49,404 nt of DNA from JAISFI01 sp031553775 (GCA_031553775.1 JAVBLA010000034.1:1-49404); one strand, 5' to 3'. Counted from the first letter of the stretch, positions 14,432 through 25,758 are shown. Numbers and translations are program-made. The notes: a model not told the origin generated them from the sequence alone.

Positions 14432-17400
14432 TTACTTTTTGATCATAAACTTACTTGTTTCCGAAGCTTTTGATGTAGATGCTTTTACCACAATAGCACC
14501 AACGGAAGGCAAAGGCAATTCTATAGAAGAAAGTCCGGTGTTCTTCTGTTGATAAAGTAATCGCCCGTCGATTCCATACATGCTTACATTCAACAGTTCG
14601 CTATTATCGAGACTTGTTACCTGAATCTTATCTCTGTAAAGACTGATGACAATCGGTTTCTGCATTTCAGGATTTTCCCCGGAGGTTATGACTTTCGAAC
14701 AGATCAAATAGAAACGTCCCTCCTGATTTCCTTCGGTGTTGTTGAACGAGTAAGAGAAATCGTTGTTTTCCAAAGGAATCGTTAACGATTCTTTTTGGTC
14801 TTTGAAATACAAAAGGTTTCCTTGGGATATCACTTGTTCCAAACCACTCAAACGAAGTGTGAGTTGTCCTTTTTTTGTAGTTGAGATCCCTATTGGCAAG
14901 GTTTCGGGAAGTTCCGGAACTCGGTTAATATCCAGATACATCCCATCTACCACTGTATAAATACTGGGGGCAGTCCCTACTTTTACAATCAGCATCCGGC
15001 GTGAGTCTTCATCGATAAAATAATTCTTTCTAAAATCTTTGCCGAGAACAATTGCTGCATCTGATTGATAAGTCCCATTATCGGCATAGAGACGTATTAT
15101 TCCCTCTTCCGACACAGAAGAACGTAATTTGGAAAGGCTATTGGCTACAGCCATTTGCTTTGTAATCGACAGATTTTCAGGGCTTCCTGTATAATCCTCC
15201 CTTGTGGTAACAATAAAAGATTGCATCGGGGGAAGCGAAGTTGGGGTTAAGGGTGGGAGAGTATTCCCTGTATATTCCCATTTTTCAACAATTCCGTCAT
15301 TATCTGCATCCGTTCCGGAGAGGGTAATATAACTATTGCCGGAGAACAGTACCTTAAATTCCGGTTTAATTACAGCTTTGTTGACATAATAAAATTCATT
15401 GAAGTCGATGTGTGCCATCAAAGGATTTCCCACCAACACCGGATTCCCTCCTGTGGTTTGTTTTGTAGGAACCTCTGCCAGTACATCACCGGCCGGAGCT
15501 ACACTTTTCCCATTTTCTGTTACTTCGTAAACAAAGCGGGACGCATTTTCACGACTTGCTACTGTTTCCGTCTTCGGGAATTTGGCTTTGGTAATTTCGT
15601 CATAAAACTGGAAGGTGGTCGGCGGATTTGCAGAATGAAATACAAAGCTCACATCGTTTACAAATTCCCAGGGAGAATTCTGTTGATCGATTCCGTTGTC
15701 TCCAAATTCTCCGGTATAAAAAAGACGTCCCACATTTATACTATATCCCAAACCGGCAGTCAACAGGTAATTCGTATTATTAAACGGAGTAGTCCAGTCA
15801 GAAGAACTGGCTCCGGCTTTGGTTTCCGGATTGATTGCATTGTGTAATCTTATCTCCGTCAGCGGATTGGCTTGTTTAAACATATAATCTCCTGTATACA
15901 TATCCCTTAACGGTGCCGATAAGCCATACCATTGCATGGTTTTTATCTTTAGGTTTACTTTAGCTGTACTATATGTTAATAGATCAGTACGTGCTATTTC
16001 TCCACCGAATCCAAACTCAATTGTGTCGCATATTGCATTTGTCTCCCCGATCAGTGTAGGATAATGATTGGCATTTCCCGGTATGATAACATAAGTGCAT
16101 TCCCAAGGAACTCCATTATCCCAGTTGGCAGGGTTATTCCAGTCGCCATCCTCACCTTCCACGATCCATGTACTTCTCAAGGGATAAAATACCGTCACGA
16201 ACTCGGCAGAGGCAATGCATCCTTTGGGATTCATGATAGAGATCCGATAGCTGCGTTTTCCTGTTTTCAGCGCATTCCACAATAACGATACATGGTCTTC
16301 ATGAATTGCTTCAGCCGGAATCGGTTTATATTCGCCGTCATCTATGTTGTTATTTTTTCTTACATCAATACCTGAGACTGTAATGCTGTATTTCCAACTT
16401 GCATTGACTCCCGGAGCAGAAAATGTGATGCTTGTCTGACGGTCCGGGTCGCAAAGATTTTGTTCCGTTACGTCTAAATCAATTATTTCCGGTTTTTCTA
16501 TGGTAACCGGTAAAGATGTCTCGTTAGAACATTCCAGACTTGTTGTATAAACTACTTTTAATTCTCCGGGTTCATTCCACATTACCGTAACATCCGGCGC
16601 TTCATTACTTCCGTAAATCGCATTTGTAGTTCCGCTTACAGTCCATGTATAATAGAAACCTTCCGTATTTTCGAAATTACTGATCTCAGCGGAATAGGTT
16701 TCTGCATTACCATAACAAACATTTTTTGATCCGGATATAGTTCCTTTTGGCAATTCTTTTACAATTACCGTGAAATCGATTATAGCAGACTGGCATGCTG
16801 ATCCTTTGGAAGCGGCAATGCCATAGGTTGTGGTAAGGGCTGGTGTCACAATTCCGTCGGTAACATTCTTTAATAGGGAATAACTTCCATCGGATTGTTT
16901 TTCATAATAATACCATGTGTCCGGATTCGCATTGGCAGAATCATATATAAATTGGTCTAAGTCGATTGAACTGCCATCACAAATAGAAGTAGAAGGTACT
17001 GTTGTTTCCAAAACAGCCTTGGGGGTTACCTTTACCTGCATCTCCGTTTGATTCAGCAACAAGGTATTATTCCTTACCCGGTATGTAGAGGTTATCTTAA
17101 AATCTTTATTTCCGATTAGAACTAAAGCTTTGGACTGGACTGTATCTTTCTCCCATTCCGTTCCGTTACCTTCATTCGAAATTCGTTTAGGAGTAGCGCC
17201 TGTAGTTCCATCGACTTTGAAAAAGTATTCTCCTCCCTGTCCGGGTGTGGTAATATAAAGCAAAGTATCGCCTTGGCAAACAGATTGAGAACCAGCGATA
17301 GTTACAATCGGGACAGACAAAGTTTTACATACAATAGATTCCTGAGGGATGTGTGCCAAGAGCTGATACGGATTTCCATTATTGTCAAAATCCACTTTGA

Positions 17401-20400
17401 TTGAGTCATTCATCACAACATGGAATGTACTTTTAGCAGGTATAGTTTCAGAAGGAATATATGTTAATATAGCTTTTTGTTGAGAACCAGTACCATCTTC
17501 ATCCCGGTAGCTATTCCCATTTTTGTCCGAATAGAAGTCAAATTGTATTTCTGTTCCGGCAGGAACTGCTGTTTCTGTATAAATATCAAAAGAACCGGTC
17601 CAGTATCCATTGTTGATTTCTCCTTTGCTTGTAAGTCCTTTTTCGTCGAATACAAAATCAAAGATATACCATTCCACTTTCAGCTCAGGGTAACTTTGAG
17701 CCAGCGATTCACTGAAAGTACAAAGTGTTCCTTCACACGATAATTTTCCCGAACGGATAATTTCCATATAGAATGTCTGGTCACCGCAAGAGGCAGCGGT
17801 TGTTACATCGAATTCAAACGAGAAAGTAGCCTCATCTCCTAAATTTCTAGTAACGAGGGGAAAGGCATATTCTACACCTAAGCCCTTTACATTAGGATCA
17901 CTTATCCTTGGCTCTTGACCCGCATAAACGCCGTCAAAAGATTCTGGTTTCAGATTCATTCCGAAAGGAATCAGAAAATAGAGAGAATCTCTTACGTTGT
18001 CGTACGCTCCTCTTGTTAATTTATAGGTTGCTGTCCACTTGATTGTTTTGTTTTCAGTACTATTATTAATATAGGATTTATCTATTGAGCTTTCCAGGAA
18101 TATATAATCCGTATCCATTCCGTTTTCGAAATTCAGATGAAATGGTAAAGATTCTACACTTTGGGTTTGTATGGGATTCGTACGACAAATATCCGACCCA
18201 TTCACCTCGAATTTAACGCTGGATCCGCCATAGAAACCACATACCGGTTTAACCCGAAAACGTACCTGAAGCGAATCTCCATTGTCTAAAGTTACCGGGA
18301 GAGTATAAGTGTGAATGAGCGGATCAGTTACCGGAAGTGGGTCTCCTAAATTTATCCAGTTGTCTGTGTCCCTCATCCGGTAATCAGCCCCGTTCACTAC
18401 CAATCCGCTTATTTTCCAATCCAACAGGGTCACCCGGATATTACTTAACCCACCAATACCAGTCTCCTTAATTTTTACAATGTAAGCTGTATCATTACAG
18501 GCTGCTTGAGGAGTAACAGGTTGTTTAACAATGCTTATTGAAGCAGCCGGATTTGAAGGATTCTTATATAAATCAACGGTTTGAAAGCGGTACGAACAGG
18601 CGCCTGTATTGGCCCTCAATCGAATGACAGCCTTTCCATTATTATCAAAATCATTTTGTATGGGGGTATAAATCACTTTGGGAACAGCGTTCACTCCGTT
18701 ATTATCCTCTCCTGCCGGAGAGAATTGTCCTAAGTTTCCGGCAGCATAAGTTTCCGGGCTGGATCCGGGTACCAAAATTTCCCATCTGTAATAAGAAATC
18801 CAATCTGTATTTGTTATATTCGAAGTGAGGGTAAAGTCAACCGCATTACACAAAGTATATCTATTGGATATCAAGCTTACCACAGGATCTTGCTGAAGGA
18901 CAACAGTTACCGGAATCCTTGGACTTTCACAAGCTTTGTTGTTGGTTTGAGATACCCAATATATATTTCCATTTACTAAAGCAGTAGTTAATGAATCCAA
19001 AGGCGCACTGCTATCTTCCGCATCATAGCAATTGGCAACCCCGTCCCGGGAGTCCAGTGTAATCCGTCTCAATAAATCGGCTACGGTTCCACTTATACAA
19101 AATGCCGAATTGGTAATAACCGGTGTTTTTGGCAGCGGATTGATAGTAAGAGCCATTTTGGTGTTTATCACACAATTGGATGTTGTATTAAAGCGCACAT
19201 AAACAGTGTCTTGTGTAGCTTTATAGGCTGTGGGGTTTTCAATCGGTGTTGTATAGGCTGCATTACTGAAAAAGAGCGTATCTCTGACATTTGTTGCCGA
19301 TGTGATGAAATTTTTAAGATTTGTTTCGGAACCATAACAAATTTCGGGAACAGTAAATGTAATAACAGGTATATCTTCATTATTTATTTCCACTGCACCA
19401 ACTTCTTCGTTACAACCTACAGGGCGATCTATATCTCGTTGATCAGTGCCAAGTGCATCGAAGGAAGTCCATGAGTTTACTACTGATTGGGGAATATAAT
19501 TATGCGCCGGACCTCCTTTTTTGATCATGATGGTTGGCGTTTTTCCTCCATTATCGGCAAGCGCACCTGTCTCGAAGACACTTGATAGCTGGCCATCAGC
19601 CAACATTTTGTTTGTTGCTCCTAAGTTCAGATTGCGAACAATGTTATAGTTTGCGGTAGCAGGTAAAATATTCATTTCTGTAGAAGTATCACCGGATCCG
19701 TTACCATAAATAATGTTTCCATTTAATAATTTCCCCACTTTGTCGAAAAAGTAAAATGCTGCCGCCTGATTGTTTTTTGTGGTGTTGCCTGTAAATGTAG
19801 ATAAGGCTATTTGCACTGCATCGCCACTTGTTGCGGAAAAAATGGCTCCGCCGCCATTGTCGCTGGCTGCTGTATTTCCACTAAAAGTAGAGTTTGAAAT
19901 TATTCTGTTCAATTTCCCGGTAGCATAAATTCCTCCTCCTCCTCCTGTGGTAGTAGATGTAACTGCATTTTGGCTGAAAGTAGATTTTTTAATGGTGAAT
20001 GAGGAAGTTGAATAAATTCCTCCACCATTTGTTTTAGCTTTATTTTTGATTATAGTTGCATTTGTAATGTCGCAAGCGCCGGCAGAATATAAACCGCCGC
20101 CGTTACCGGCAGTTGCTTTACCTGCTTCATTGTTACTGAAAACAAGCGAGTCTGCCTGATTTGCCCTAAATGTAGATCCGGCATAAATACCGCCGCCATC
20201 GCCACTCGACATATTTCCATCTACAATGATTTTAGCTCCGGCTTTTACTTCAATTATTCCGGTTGTATATATTCCACCGCCTTTGTATGTAGAACTAAAA
20301 GCCGTTCCATCTGCTGTCCCGGATTTATTTCCTTTTATAATTGCGTTTCCGAGAGTCAATTTTTTTGCTGAAGCAAATTTAATTCCTCCACCTTCAACAG

Positions 20401-23400
20401 CAGAAGTATTGCCTTCGACACGCACATATTTTACCGGACTTAAATCTAATTCTGACTGGTTAATCCAAATACCGCCGCCACCAACAGTACCACTTGTTCT
20501 TGTCGTTTTACAATTTGTAACAATTAAAGTATCGCATTGCCGAACATCAAATTCATCTAATTCGGGAAACCCTTTGGGACCCGCCCAATGTGTTATACCT
20601 GCTCCATTGGTGTTTGCTGTGGAGTTGTTTATTTTGATGCTTCCTTCCAATTTGAGTACATTTCCAATCCCCAATGCGCCTCCATACCGGGTAGCGTAGC
20701 AAGTGTCGAAAGAGCAATCTTTTAGTATAACCAACGAAGAGGTTGTTCCGTAAGATTCAATGGCCCCTCCATCGCCAATGATACCTTGCGCCCTGCAGTT
20801 ATAGAAATCGCCATTGGTTACACGTAAAATTAAACGTCCTATTGTTTTATTGTTGGTGTAAATTCCTCCGCCTTGTCCCGATTCGGCAATGCTGTTATGT
20901 ATTTTTATTTTTTTTACGACAGATAAGTCCAAATTCATCATGGTGTATATTCCGCCACCTCCCCAGTTTCCTCCACCAGAAGACTCAGAAGAACCGTCAA
21001 TAACATGTGCTGTACTGTTGGTAATAACTAAAGTATCTAAATGTGTGGTAATAAATTCATTTTGAACCCCTTTAATAATACTACCTCCGTTACCGCCGGA
21101 CTCATTATTATCAAAATACAAATTGCCTTGCAGTTCTAAATTTCCTTCGGCACAAATAGCGCCACCGGAACTATTCATTAACTCGGCTGCAGAGGGATCC
21201 TTGGTTGTTGTAGTAACAGAAACAATGCTTGTTCCGTTATGGCCCGATTTATTACCCGTGAATGATGAGTTGCGTACAGTCAGTGCGGTACCATTGGGCG
21301 CTACATAAATTCCTCCTCCTCTTTCTAAGGATTCATTATTTTTAATGATAGAATTGGAAAGTAATAATTTTCCGGTATAAAAATAGATTCCGCCGCCATA
21401 AGTTTGCGAAGTGGAAGCACCTAAGGCTTTACCGTTTTGGATGACAATGCCGTCTATTTGACTTGGTTCGTCTACACCCGTAAACAAAGAAAGCACGTGA
21501 TAACTTTTTGCGTTTCCATCTAAAATGGTAGGATATTTTTTGAAATCACGACCGGCGTCACTAAAATCGGAAGTGTAGCCACCTAAAATATACACCCCTT
21601 TTTTCAACATAAATGTATTGTTCGGATCCGTATTGGTCGAATAATATGTTCCGGATGTTATTTTAATGGTATCGCCAACCATCAAACAAGGGTTATTTAA
21701 TACAGCAGCCAAATCGGTAGCCGGATGATCGATGTCATCCATACCATCTCCGGAAGTTGCATCCTTATCTACATACCAAACAATAGGATCAAAGTTTGTT
21801 CTTTCGCAAAGCGCAGCTTTTGTTATTTGCACCGCCCCAATATCCACCGCATTGGTAGTAAGTCTATTGATGTCCCGTTGGTCTGTTGAACCATTTCCGC
21901 CAAAAGTTGCACCCACCGACAATGGAATGGCACCGGTAGCCAAACCAATTTCTTTTATCATAATAGTTTGGGTATGCCCCTGGTTATTTGCTAAGATGGC
22001 TAAATCGGAATTTCCGGCATCAACGACATCAAATATAGTTGCGCCTTGGTAGGCTTCAATCCGTTGATTATTGGCGCCGATAAGTTCCTGCTCACGAATG
22101 ATATTGTAACTTGCATTGGGTGTGCCGTTGGCGTATATTTCAGAATCAGTACCGGTTCCGTTGCCATATATAATATTTCCATTCAAATGCAACGCACCGG
22201 CATTCCAGTAAATAGCATTCGAATGATTGCCGGCGGTACTGTTTCCGTTTAATGTACAGTAATAAATAGAGGCACCCCCTGCACCAAAAGCAATGGCTCC
22301 CCCACTGGTTGCCGCTCTATTCCCCGAAAAAGTACAGTTTGCTATTTCTTGCGATGTGTTTGATGATGTTGAGTAAATAGCTCCACCAAGACTTTCTGAA
22401 TTATTATTGGCAAATGTGCTTTTGACGATAGTCATTATTTTTGAATTACCCATGTATACAGCGCCTCCCGAGCCGGTGGCGCTATTGCCCGATACGGTAG
22501 CTTTACCGAGAGTAAACGAACCTCCATTCACATAAATAGCCCCACCGGTTTGCCCTGCATTATTATTGGAAATGGTTATGCTTGACAAATCGTTGGTGAA
22601 GGTAAGGTATAAATCTTTGGTTGTATAGATGGCTCCACCCGAACCTCCGGCTTTGTTGTCTGAAATAACAGCGCGGGTTTCCACACCTTCTTCCTGTTTT
22701 GTGAACAACATTTCATAGGCGCTGTATATTCCTCCGCCATTCCCTTGTATTGAATGGTTTCCGGTAAGTGTAAGCATTTTAACTTCGGCAACATCAAGTC
22801 CTATAAAACTGGTTCCTTTGTATATTCCTCCTCCGTTGCCAGTAGCTGTGTTGTTTGTAATGGTCAAGGCATCATTGAAAGCAAGAGGGCCAGAGGCATA
22901 AATACCTCCTCCATCGTAAGCCGCAGAAGAGTGGGTGTCGTTGGCAAAATCCCAACCGGCTTTGTTGCCCGACAGAGTAAGGTTGAAACCGGTAACATAG
23001 TTGTTTTGACCAGTGGTTGAGGTATAAATTCCTCCCCCTTGTTTTCCTGCTTTATTGTCTGAAACGGATGAGTTGAAAATTGTTAATCCTTGTGTACTGA
23101 GATAAACACCTCCACCTTGCAATGCTGCATTATTACCGGTTATTCTTACATTGGTTGCAAATATGGTATTAGTAGTATATATACCACCCCCATTTGTAGT
23201 TTCGGCTGTATTGCCCGAAATGGTAGCATTTCCTAAAGTCAAAGTTCCTGTAGTGTAAATACCCCCACCGGAAACTTTGGCTTTGTTATTGTTGATGTTT
23301 ATAATACCGGTTGTTAAAATAGTAGGGCTTATTGTGTAAATACCTCCACCTAAACCACCATTAGACATATTTTTTGCTTCATTGCCGTCAACAGTAAATG

Positions 23401-25678
23401 ATGTCAGATCAGCTGTAAGAATAGAATCTATAGCACTTTTATAAATTCCTCCTCCACTATTTCCTGTGGTATTACCGTTTATAGTTACATTACCGGCTAA
23501 AATAAGACGGTTGTTGGCATAAACACCACCACCGAGATTATTTGCTACCGTATAGATAGAACCATTATATCCTGCTTTGTTACCCGAAACAGATATATTT
23601 TTCAGCCCTAGTAAAACATTGGCATAAATACCCCCTCCATGTGTAGCGGCTTCGTTGTTATTGATTTCTACCGAAGATAAATTAGTGGCAGTAGTAAAGT
23701 CAAGAATTGTTGCTGTGTATATTCCTCCTCCGCTAGTGCCTCTTGCCACATTGTTATTCACTTTAAGAGAAGTAAGATTGCTTACATCAAAGGGTGCAGC
23801 AGGCGTGGTTTTATAAATACCTCCTCCCGAAGTGCTTGTGCCGTTGTTATTGATGTTTACCGCACCTTGCAGAGTTAAATTATTATTAGCATAAATTCCT
23901 CCACCGTAGTATGTTCCTGAATATCCGGTTGGAGTCCATCCTGCTTTGTTGCCCAATGCAGTTACATTGTTTAAAGCCAATGCTCCGACAGCATAAACAC
24001 CGCCGCCATGCTGTGTTGCAGTATTATCAGAAATAGTTGATTCTGTAACAGTTAAAGAACTTGCTGCATGAATACCACCCCCGGTTGTTTTGGCTGAGTT
24101 TTTAGAAACTGTTGCTTTGGTAAGAACTAAATTTACTGCTGCATAAATTCCCCCACCGGTTGTAGCTGCAGTATCATTTTTGATTTCTATGGTTTCTAAA
24201 TTGGCGGCAGTAGAAAAATCAAGTGTGGTTGTCGTATATATTCCTCCTCCGGCAGCTGAGTTTGCTAAGTTATTGTTGACTTTTAAAGTTGTAAGTGCAG
24301 TTACATCAAAAGCTGCAGTAGCAGTGGCTTTGTAAATTCCTCCTCCAGAATTACTTGTACCATTGTTGTTAATATCTATTACTTCTTGTAAAGTTAGATT
24401 AGAGTTGGCATAGACGCCTCCGCCGTGATATCCACCTGAATATGCGCCAGATGAAGTCCAACCGGCTTTGTTGCCCGATGCGGTTACATTGTTTAAAGTT
24501 AACGCACCGGCAGCATAAATACCACCGCCATGCTGTGTTGCAGCATTATCAGAAATAGTTGATCCTATAGCAGTTAAAGAGCTTGCTGCATGAATGCCAC
24601 CACCGGTTGTTTTAGCAAAATTCTCAGAAACTATTGCTTTGGTAAGAATTAAATTTACTGCTGCATAAATTCCCCCACCGGTTGAAGTTGCAGTATCATT
24701 TTTGATTTCTATGGTTTCTAAATTGGCGGCAGTAGAAAAATCAAGTTCGGCTGTTGTATATATTCCTCCTCCGGCAGCTGAGTTTGCTAAGTTATTATTG
24801 ACTTTTAAAGTAGTAAGTCCGCTTACATCAAAAGGTGCACTAGCAGTGGCTTTGTAAATTCCTCCTCCAGAAGTTCTTGTGCCATTGTTACTTATATTTA
24901 TATTCCCTTGTAAAAACAAGTTTCCGCTCGCATAAACACCACCACCATAAAGATTTGTTCCGGTATATATACTCCCATTCCAACCGGCTTTATTGCCTGT
25001 TACAGTTACATTGTTTAAAGTTAATGCTCCGGTAGCATAAACACCCCCACCGCTACTTACTGCAGTATTATTAGCAATAGTTGAATTGTCTATAGTCAAA
25101 GTCCCTGTACAGTGAATACCCCCACCACTACCGGTAGCCGAACAATTTCTTATCTCCGTATTGTTTAGTGTTACTGTTTGTGTGGCTGCAGAAAAACTAA
25201 CTGCTCCTCCGGTAACAGCACGACAGTCTGTTATTTTACAATTGGTAAGTGTTATAGCACTATTTGCGGTGGTAGCTACTATTCCACCTCCGGTAACGGT
25301 TTCGCTAGTAGTATTAGGGCCTTGAAATATTAAATTTTCAAAAATTACCGATGTGTTTGTAAAGATCGTAAAATGGCGGCTGGTACCCGAGTTACTGAGT
25401 ACAATATCGCCTGTAACAGCGGGCGATTTACGGATAATTAGATTTTTTGAAATAATAATATTATTACAAATTTGGGTTTCTAATATTTCCAATGTCGAAC
25501 CTGCCGGCACAGTTGAAGATGATACAGCCGCCGATAGCGTAGAAAAGTCCGAATCGGGAGCAGATCCAATAGTAAAAGTTTGAGCATGCAGAGATGTAAA
25601 CGCTACTGCAAGAAGAAAAAAAGCCAACGATTTTTTTAACATGAGCGCTAATTGTTTGGCGCATATTTTTGTTTTCAT
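14432..25678 (-). CDS. Giant secreted beta-helix (Pmp-like) adhesin-type protein with T9SS C-terminal domain
   Basis: This 3748-residue protein has a signal peptide at residues 1-33 (KKSLAFFLLAVAFTSLHAQ). Residues about 35-1270 and 1290-2080 are right-handed beta-helix blocks built of about 50 GGG[IV]Y/GGA[IV]Y turns with TxxNNxA-like strands, as in chlamydial Pmp and choice-of-anchor Q proteins. Each block ends in a cap-like motif (DQRDINRLTTNAVDIGAVQ near 1271, DQRDIDRPVGCNEEVGAVE near 2083). The remainder holds Ig/PKD-like modules, a WIVEGEDGDWNNPANWDNG segment near 3170 and a C-terminal T9SS type A-like sorting domain (NVSMYGIDGRLLYQQ...KFMIKK). Surface adhesion is inferred. ATG 25678 is preferred to TTG 25687. 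The frame is intact throughout. Confidence 0.85.
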   Translation of the reverse strand: MKTKICAKQLALMLKKSLAFFLLAVAFTSLHAQTFTIGSAPDSDFSTLSAAVSSSTVPAGSTLEILETQICNNIIISKNLIIRKSPAVTGDIVLSNSGTSRHFTIFTNTSVIFENLIFQGPNTTSETVTGGGIVATTANSAITLTNCKITDCRAVTGGAVSFSAATQTVTLNNTEIRNCSATGSGGGIHCTGTLTIDNSTIANNTAVSSGGGVYATGALTLNNVTVTGNKAGWNGSIYTGTNLYGGGVYASGNLFLQGNINISNNGTRTSGGGIYKATASAPFDVSGLTTLKVNNNLANSAAGGGIYTTAELDFSTAANLETIEIKNDTATSTGGGIYAAVNLILTKAIVSENFAKTTGGGIHAASSLTAIGSTISDNAATQHGGGIYAAGALTLNNVTASGNKAGWTSSGAYSGGYHGGGVYANSNLTLQEVIDINNNGTSNSGGGIYKATATAAFDVTALTTLKVNNNLANSAAGGGIYTTTTLDFSTAANLETIEIKNDTAATTGGGIYAAVNLVLTKATVSKNSAKTTGGGIHAASSLTVTESTISDNTATQHGGGVYAVGALALNNVTALGNKAGWTPTGYSGTYYGGGIYANNNLTLQGAVNINNNGTSTSGGGIYKTTPAAPFDVSNLTSLKVNNNVARGTSGGGIYTATILDFTTATNLSSVEINNNEAATHGGGIYANVLLGLKNISVSGNKAGYNGSIYTVANNLGGGVYANNRLILAGNVTINGNTTGNSGGGIYKSAIDSILTADLTSFTVDGNEAKNMSNGGLGGGIYTISPTILTTGIININNNKAKVSGGGIYTTGTLTLGNATISGNTAETTNGGGIYTTNTIFATNVRITGNNAALQGGGVYLSTQGLTIFNSSVSDNKAGKQGGGIYTSTTGQNNYVTGFNLTLSGNKAGWDFANDTHSSAAYDGGGIYASGPLAFNDALTITNNTATGNGGGIYKGTSFIGLDVAEVKMLTLTGNHSIQGNGGGIYSAYEMLFTKQEEGVETRAVISDNKAGGSGGAIYTTKDLYLTFTNDLSSITISNNNAGQTGGAIYVNGGSFTLGKATVSGNSATGSGGAVYMGNSKIMTIVKSTFANNNSESLGGAIYSTSSNTSQEIANCTFSGNRAATSGGAIAFGAGGASIYYCTLNGNSTAGNHSNAIYWNAGALHLNGNIIYGNGTGTDSEIYANGTPNASYNIIREQELIGANNQRIEAYQGATIFDVVDAGNSDLAILANNQGHTQTIMIKEIGLATGAIPLSVGATFGGNGSTDQRDINRLTTNAVDIGAVQITKAALCERTNFDPIVWYVDKDATSGDGMDDIDHPATDLAAVLNNPCLMVGDTIKITSGTYYSTNTDPNNTFMLKKGVYILGGYTSDFSDAGRDFKKYPTILDGNAKSYHVLSLFTGVDEPSQIDGIVIQNGKALGASTSQTYGGGIYFYTGKLLLSNSIIKNNESLERGGGIYVAPNGTALTVRNSSFTGNKSGHNGTSIVSVTTTTKDPSAAELMNSSGGAICAEGNLELQGNLYFDNNESGGNGGSIIKGVQNEFITTHLDTLVITNSTAHVIDGSSESSGGGNWGGGGIYTMMNLDLSVVKKIKIHNSIAESGQGGGIYTNNKTIGRLILRVTNGDFYNCRAQGIIGDGGAIESYGTTSSLVILKDCSFDTCYATRYGGALGIGNVLKLEGSIKINNSTANTNGAGITHWAGPKGFPELDEFDVRQCDTLIVTNCKTTRTSGTVGGGGIWINQSELDLSPVKYVRVEGNTSAVEGGGIKFASAKKLTLGNAIIKGNKSGTADGTAFSSTYKGGGIYTTGIIEVKAGAKIIVDGNMSSGDGGGIYAGSTFRANQADSLVFSNNEAGKATAGNGGGLYSAGACDITNATIIKNKAKTNGGGIYSTSSFTIKKSTFSQNAVTSTTTGGGGGIYATGKLNRIISNSTFSGNTAASDNGGGAIFSATSGDAVQIALSTFTGNTTKNNQAAAFYFFDKVGKLLNGNIIYGNGSGDTSTEMNILPATANYNIVRNLNLGATNKMLADGQLSSVFETGALADNGGKTPTIMIKKGGPAHNYIPQSVVNSWTSFDALGTDQRDIDRPVGCNEEVGAVEINNEDIPVITFTVPEICYGSETNLKNFITSATNVRDTLFFSNAAYTTPIENPTAYKATQDTVYVRFNTTSNCVINTKMALTINPLPKTPVITNSAFCISGTVADLLRRITLDSRDGVANCYDAEDSSAPLDSLTTALVNGNIYWVSQTNNKACESPRIPVTVVLQQDPVVSLISNRYTLCNAVDFTLTSNITNTDWISYYRWEILVPGSSPETYAAGNLGQFSPAGEDNNGVNAVPKVIYTPIQNDFDNNGKAVIRLRANTGACSYRFQTVDLYKNPSNPAASISIVKQPVTPQAACNDTAYIVKIKETGIGGLSNIRVTLLDWKISGLVVNGADYRMRDTDNWINLGDPLPVTDPLIHTYTLPVTLDNGDSLQVRFRVKPVCGFYGGSSVKFEVNGSDICRTNPIQTQSVESLPFHLNFENGMDTDYIFLESSIDKSYINNSTENKTIKWTATYKLTRGAYDNVRDSLYFLIPFGMNLKPESFDGVYAGQEPRISDPNVKGLGVEYAFPLVTRNLGDEATFSFEFDVTTAASCGDQTFYMEIIRSGKLSCEGTLCTFSESLAQSYPELKVEWYIFDFVFDEKGLTSKGEINNGYWTGSFDIYTETAVPAGTEIQFDFYSDKNGNSYRDEDGTGSQQKAILTYIPSETIPAKSTFHVVMNDSIKVDFDNNGNPYQLLAHIPQESIVCKTLSVPIVTIAGSQSVCQGDTLLYITTPGQGGEYFFKVDGTTGATPKRISNEGNGTEWEKDTVQSKALVLIGNKDFKITSTYRVRNNTLLLNQTEMQVKVTPKAVLETTVPSTSICDGSSIDLDQFIYDSANANPDTWYYYEKQSDGSYSLLKNVTDGIVTPALTTTYGIAASKGSACQSAIIDFTVIVKELPKGTISGSKNVCYGNAETYSAEISNFENTEGFYYTWTVSGTTNAIYGSNEAPDVTVMWNEPGELKVVYTTSLECSNETSLPVTIEKPEIIDLDVTEQNLCDPDRQTSITFSAPGVNASWKYSITVSGIDVRKNNNIDDGEYKPIPAEAIHEDHVSLLWNALKTGKRSYRISIMNPKGCIASAEFVTVFYPLRSTWIVEGEDGDWNNPANWDNGVPWECTYVIIPGNANHYPTLIGETNAICDTIEFGFGGEIARTDLLTYSTAKVNLKIKTMQWYGLSAPLRDMYTGDYMFKQANPLTEIRLHNAINPETKAGASSSDWTTPFNNTNYLLTAGLGYSINVGRLFYTGEFGDNGIDQQNSPWEFVNDVSFVFHSANPPTTFQFYDEITKAKFPKTETVASRENASRFVYEVTENGKSVAPAGDVLAEVPTKQTTGGNPVLVGNPLMAHIDFNEFYYVNKAVIKPEFKVLFSGNSYITLSGTDADNDGIVEKWEYTGNTLPPLTPTSLPPMQSFIVTTREDYTGSPENLSITKQMAVANSLSKLRSSVSEEGIIRLYADNGTYQSDAAIVLGKDFRKNYFIDEDSRRMLIVKVGTAPSIYTVVDGMYLDINRVPELPETLPIGISTTKKGQLTLRLSGLEQVISQGNLLYFKDQKESLTIPLENNDFSYSFNNTEGNQEGRFYLICSKVITSGENPEMQKPIVISLYRDKIQVTSLDNSELLNVSMYGIDGRLLYQQKNTGLSSIELPLPSVGAIVVKASTSKASETSKFMIKK
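24006..25060 (-). repeat. Two near-identical 522-bp tandem units inside the giant gene
   Basis: The stretch beginning CCATGCTGTGTTGCA at 24006 recurs at 24528, giving a period of 522 bp (174 residues), and the following 300 bp are nearly the same in both. A third, more diverged unit continues to about 23500. The unit covers about seven GGG[IV]Y beta-helix turns and points to recent duplication or exchange. Confidence 0.8.
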
Positions 25679-25758
25679 AATTAACAAAATTTTGTATGTA
25701 TGTAATGATTGATTGTATAGAGGTTATCTGAAATTTTTATTTACTTTCAAATCAAAAT

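Noticed and set aside
20226..20699. Plus-strand frame of 157 codons inside the giant gene
   Set aside because: It is antisense to the GGGIY repeats, and its Pro-rich PPP runs are the reverse complement of glycine-rich codons.
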